Source of the DNA: Maribacter sp.
GTDB lineage: Bacteria; Bacteroidota; Bacteroidia; Flavobacteriales; Flavobacteriaceae
Length of the DNA stretch: 8,173 nucleotides
Direction of reading: 5' to 3'
Assembly: GCA_018679695.1 (NCBI GenBank)
Contig: JAHHKH010000376.1
Span: forward strand, 1-8,173
Part shown: one piece after another, positions 5,036 through 8,173 of the stretch
How the letters are laid out: every line of letters starts with the position of its first letter
How positions within the stretch are numbered: the first letter of the stretch is position 1
Notes under the pieces: model-generated
What the model was told of the DNA's origin: nothing
The model's database searches: none
What the model saw: only the letters and a program-made list of their open reading frames with translations
Made by a program: the position numbers and the translations under genes

Positions 5036-6885
5036 TGGCAGATATTATAAAACTTTTGCCAGACCATGTTGCGAATCAGATAGCAGCCGGAGAAGTTGTA
5101 CAACGACCTGCATCGGTAGTGAAAGAACTCCTTGAAAATGCCATAGACGCAGGGGCTACATCAATAAAACTTATTATAAAAGATGGGGGTAAAGGCCTTA
5201 TTCAAGTCATTGATAACGGTATTGGCATGAGTGGCACCGATGCTAGATTGAGCTTTGAGAGGCATGCGACTTCCAAAATAGAAAAGGCTGAGGATTTGTT
5301 CAATTTGAACACAAAAGGGTTTCGTGGAGAGGCCTTGGCATCAATAGCGGCAATTGCGCATGTTGAGATGCAGACCAGACCCGAGCAAGAGGAAATGGCC
5401 ACCCATTTGAGAATTGAGGGTAGCGAGATAAAATTTCAAGAAGTGAGTGTGGCTCCCAAGGGAACCTCAATATTGGTTAAAAACCTTTTTTACAATATAC
5501 CTGCAAGGCGAAATTTTTTAAAATCGAACTTAGTGGAACTTAGGCATATTACCGATGAGTTTCACAGGGTAGCCTTGGCACACCCTGGGATTGCATTTAA
5601 TTATTACAATAATGGGAGCGAATTGTTCAATCTGCCCAATGTGAATCAAAGACAGCGCATTGTGCATGTTTTTGGAAGCAAGGCCAATGAAAGATTAGTT
5701 CCTGTAAAAGAAGAGACACAAGTGGTCAAAATATCCGGTTTTATCAATAAGCCGGAGTTTGCCAAGAAGAGCAGGGGAGAGCAGTTCTTCTTTGTGAACA
5801 ATCGCTATATTAAAAGTCCCTATTTACACCATGCCGTACTATCCGCTTTTGAAGGCCTGATCAAGCCAGATTCATTTCCGGGATATTTTCTGTATTTAGA
5901 GGTTGACCCAGGTTCTATTGACATCAATATACATCCTACCAAAACCGAAGTCAAGTTTGATGATGAACATACCTTGTATGCAATTCTAAGATCAACGATC
6001 AAACATAGTTTAGGCCAGTTTAATATAGTTCCAGAACTGGATTTTGAGCATGACCAAAATCTTGACACTCCATATTATTACAAGGATAAAAGTGTTATGC
6101 AACCCAAAGTAACGGTTGATACCGGGTTTAATCCTTTTAAGGAAATGCCTCAAAAAACAACGGGCACCCTGGCATATAAAAAGCAAAGTACCGAAGGTTG
6201 GGAGAACTTGTACGTGGGATTGGATTCCAAAATGGGTAAGGAAGTTGGTTTTAGCAGTGTAAAATTTGAATCTGATGCTATAACAGGTTCTATTTTCCAA
6301 GGCCAACAAGAAGAAACGGAATCGATTGCAACTACTTTTCAATTGCGTCGAAAGTATATAGTTACGACCATCAAGTCGGGAATGGTGGTGATTGACCAGA
6401 GCAGAGCACATCAAAGGGTACTCTACGAGCAGTTTTTAAGGAATATTACCCTTAATGAAGCCGTAAGTCAACAGTTATTATTTCCATTGCGAATGTCTTT
6501 CTCTAAATCGGATATCGATATATTAAAAGAAATCAAGGATAGTCTAATGACCATTGGTTTTATGTTTTCCGAGATCGGTGATGAAGAATTGAAAATCACA
6601 GGTGTTCCATTGATGGTTACTGAAAGTGAGGTGGGAATTGTATTGGATCAATTAATATCGGATTATCAAATGCAAGTTGCGGAAAACAGTTTTTCACAGA
6701 CCGATGTGTTGGCAAAGACACTAGCTAAAACTCTATCTGTAAAGACGGGGGAGGTTTTGAACAACGCCTCACAAATTTCCCTTGTAAATAATTTATTCGG
6801 CTGTAAGGAATCTAGGGTGAGTCCGTTTAACAAACCAGTTTATGTGACTATAACTGAAAGTGATATTGATAAAAAATTTATTTAA
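5035..6885 (+). CDS. mutL: DNA mismatch repair protein MutL
   Basis: MutL couples mismatch recognition by MutS to strand incision and excision. The 616-residue length is usual. The N-terminal GHKL ATPase is intact: IAAGEVVQRP (17-25), ELLENAIDAG (31-40) with catalytic E34 and Mg-binding N35, DNGIGM (60-65), the ATP-lid region with GFRGEAL (95-101), and GTSILVKNLFYNIPARR (143-159). A poorly conserved linker spans about 335-430. The C-terminal dimerisation domain starts near FQLRRKYI and carries QQLLFP (479-484), a good beta-clamp-binding motif. The endonuclease motifs are degenerate: DQSRAHQRVLYE (454-465) replaces DQHAxxERxxYE, AKTLSVKTG (564-572) replaces the ACKSAIKAG-like motif, and SPFNKP (596-601) replaces CPHGRP. 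The start overlaps the preceding stop, and the rhomboid gene begins directly after the mutL stop. Confidence 0.97.
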   Translation: MADIIKLLPDHVANQIAAGEVVQRPASVVKELLENAIDAGATSIKLIIKDGGKGLIQVIDNGIGMSGTDARLSFERHATSKIEKAEDLFNLNTKGFRGEALASIAAIAHVEMQTRPEQEEMATHLRIEGSEIKFQEVSVAPKGTSILVKNLFYNIPARRNFLKSNLVELRHITDEFHRVALAHPGIAFNYYNNGSELFNLPNVNQRQRIVHVFGSKANERLVPVKEETQVVKISGFINKPEFAKKSRGEQFFFVNNRYIKSPYLHHAVLSAFEGLIKPDSFPGYFLYLEVDPGSIDINIHPTKTEVKFDDEHTLYAILRSTIKHSLGQFNIVPELDFEHDQNLDTPYYYKDKSVMQPKVTVDTGFNPFKEMPQKTTGTLAYKKQSTEGWENLYVGLDSKMGKEVGFSSVKFESDAITGSIFQGQQEETESIATTFQLRRKYIVTTIKSGMVVIDQSRAHQRVLYEQFLRNITLNEAVSQQLLFPLRMSFSKSDIDILKEIKDSLMTIGFMFSEIGDEELKITGVPLMVTESEVGIVLDQLISDYQMQVAENSFSQTDVLAKTLAKTLSVKTGEVLNNASQISLVNNLFGCKESRVSPFNKPVYVTITESDIDKKFI

Positions 6886-7629
6886 ATGGGGAGATTAACC
6901 GATGCTATTAAGCATTTACTGATTATAAACGTTCTATTATTTATTGCCACTTATTTGTTTGGTGACCAGATGTATGAATGGCTCTCACTTTGGTTTCCAA
7001 AAAATGGGAATTTTGGGTTTTGGCAAATGGTTTCACACATGTTCATGCATGGAGGGTTAACGCATATAGCGTTCAATATGTATGCCCTTTGGGCTTTTGG
7101 CACCCCTTTGGAACGTATGTGGGGCAGAAACAAGTTTTTGTTCTTTTACTTTTCGGCCGGACTTGGGGCTGCACTCATTCATACAGGAGTGAATTATTAT
7201 CATTTTAGCGAAGGGATTGAAGCGCTGGTTAATTCGGGAATCGCAAAAAATGAAATTATGGAAATCATATCGGGGGGGCAATACAGTCCTGCTTGGTATG
7301 ATCTGGCGCCTAAAAGCACAATCGATAATTTTTTAAGTGCATACAATACACCCGCGGTAGGTGCATCTGGTGCTATCTATGGAATTTTGGTGGCTTTTGG
7401 GATGTCATATCCCAATAGCGAACTCTTTTTGATATTCCTACCCATCCCCATAAAGGCAAAGATTTTTATTCCTGTTTTAATAGCATTGGACCTTTTCTCA
7501 GGTGTTACAGGGTATGGGATATTCGGTCAAGGCATTGCCCATTTCGCCCATGTCGGCGGGGCCGTGGCCGGTTTTATAATGATGTGGTATTGGAAGAAAA
7601 ACCAATTCAATGATAAACGTTGGAATTAA
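6886..7629 (+). CDS. Rhomboid intramembrane serine protease (first of two)
   Basis: Rhomboids cleave transmembrane substrates inside the bilayer with a Ser-His dyad. This 247-residue protein has about six hydrophobic segments. TM2 carries HMFMHGGLTHIAFN with H51, H55, H60 and N64, the same spacing as the oxyanion-hole region of E. coli GlpG (H141, H145, H150, N154). TM4 holds the nucleophile S161 in VGASGAIYG, and TM6 the catalytic H222 in AHFAHVGGAVAG. A loop of about 50 residues between TM3 and TM4 (104-155, containing SGGQYSPAWYDL) is longer than in GlpG. There is no extra seventh helix. The ATG immediately follows the mutL stop with no gap, so it is expected to be cotranscribed and probably translationally coupled with mutL. 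Substrates are unknown, and a functional link to mismatch repair is not implied. Confidence 0.93.
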   Translation: MGRLTDAIKHLLIINVLLFIATYLFGDQMYEWLSLWFPKNGNFGFWQMVSHMFMHGGLTHIAFNMYALWAFGTPLERMWGRNKFLFFYFSAGLGAALIHTGVNYYHFSEGIEALVNSGIAKNEIMEIISGGQYSPAWYDLAPKSTIDNFLSAYNTPAVGASGAIYGILVAFGMSYPNSELFLIFLPIPIKAKIFIPVLIALDLFSGVTGYGIFGQGIAHFAHVGGAVAGFIMMWYWKKNQFNDKRWN

Positions 7630-7631
7630 AT

Positions 7632-8173
7632 ATGGCAACAGGGAACTTTAAATATCAATTTGCAAGGTTATCGATAGCTGAGAAACTCATTGCTATAAAT
7701 GTGCTGGTATTCCTTATAAATGGCCTGTTTACACTACTAATGGCTACTAACAAAGAGGCAATTGTACAATGGTTTCAATTACCGAAGGACTTTTTTGATT
7801 TCCTGACCCAACCATGGTCGATCATAACCTATTCATTTTTTCATGCCGGATTGGGACATATTTTCTGGAATATGCTGGTATTATATTTTGTTGGACGCAT
7901 TTTCCTTAACCTGTTTAGCGGCAAACGATTTTTGAACGTCTATTTTTTAGGGGTATTACTTGGTGGACTTTTCTTTATGGTCAGTTATAATGTATTCCCC
8001 GTATTTTTTAAGATCAATGCGGCCCTGATTGGTGCTTCAGCGGGCGTACGTGCTGTTTTGATTTTTATTTGTGCCTATATTCCCAACCAAGAGGTTCGAT
8101 TGATTTTCTTCAATATTAAACTATGGTATATAGGGCTTTTTATCGTTCTTTCCGACTTGGTACAGTTATCAAT
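7632..8173 (+). CDS. Rhomboid-family protein (second of two, 3' end outside window)
   Basis: The frame is open for 180 codons from the ATG at 7632 to the right edge. It starts 2 bases after the stop of the first rhomboid gene. The rhomboid core is visible: a first TM helix around 17-38, then SFFHAGLGHIFWNML with H71, H76 and N80 matching the GlpG H145/H150/N154 spacing, and the nucleophile S136 in LIGASAGV. The serine motif is GASA rather than the more usual GASG. The TM6 catalytic histidine lies beyond the window, so activity cannot be confirmed. The TM3-TM4 loop is short, unlike the first rhomboid, so the two are diverged rather than recent copies. There is no recognisable promoter between them, so it is probably part of the same operon. 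Confidence 0.88.
   Translation, partial: MATGNFKYQFARLSIAEKLIAINVLVFLINGLFTLLMATNKEAIVQWFQLPKDFFDFLTQPWSIITYSFFHAGLGHIFWNMLVLYFVGRIFLNLFSGKRFLNVYFLGVLLGGLFFMVSYNVFPVFFKINAALIGASAGVRAVLIFICAYIPNQEVRLIFFNIKLWYIGLFIVLSDLVQLS

Noticed and set aside
6010..6414. A 134-residue open frame antisense to mutL
   Set aside because: It covers the linker and C-terminal coding part of mutL, has no recognisable domain or start context, and is best explained as a shadow frame.
1..8173. Mobile elements, CRISPR arrays, tRNA or rRNA genes, or a defence system
   Set aside because: No transposase, terminal inverted repeats, regularly spaced direct repeats, cloverleaf sequences or recognised defence domains were seen. 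All genes fit a core flavobacterial chromosome.

Overview
The window looks like core chromosome of a flavobacterium (Bacteroidota, probably Flavobacteriaceae). The evidence is A+T-rich DNA, a near absence of Shine-Dalgarno sequences, repeated Bacteroidota-type promoter boxes (TAnnTTTG, sometimes with an upstream TTG), and protein sequences of flavobacterial character. I cannot name the genus. I see no mobile element, CRISPR array, tRNA, rRNA or defence island.

Layout. (1) Positions 1-708, minus strand: a DHH-family phosphoesterase (NrnA-like) that runs off the left edge. It diverges from ndk (979-1398, plus) across a 270-base regulatory interval. (2) A bidirectional terminator at 1413-1446 separates ndk from a convergent minus-strand operon, in transcription order recF (3241-2162), a small lipocalin-like lipoprotein (2160-1741) and a DUF721/DciA-like protein (1741-1445). 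(3) A divergent promoter interval (3242-3365) separates recF from a plus-strand run: a membrane-anchored TPR protein (3366-4133), ribH lumazine synthase (4133-4615), a small basic C-terminally anchored protein (about 4736-5035), mutL (5035-6885), and two tandem rhomboid proteases (6886-7629, and 7632 to the right edge).

How the genes work together. Themes are nucleotide salvage (phosphoesterase, ndk), replication and repair (recF, DUF721, mutL), riboflavin synthesis (ribH) and envelope biology (TPR protein, lipoprotein, rhomboids). Genes are packed tightly: three junctions overlap by one base in the form TAATG, and others abut or are separated by 1-2 bases. This suggests translational coupling in a genome that hardly uses Shine-Dalgarno sites.

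Most notable. MutL keeps its ATPase motifs and a beta-clamp-type motif, but every recognisable metal-binding motif of the MutL endonuclease site is substituted. A lipoprotein gene sits between recF and a helicase-loader-like gene. Several promoter boxes lie so close to the start codon that the transcripts are probably leaderless. I do not see an undescribed multi-gene system here.
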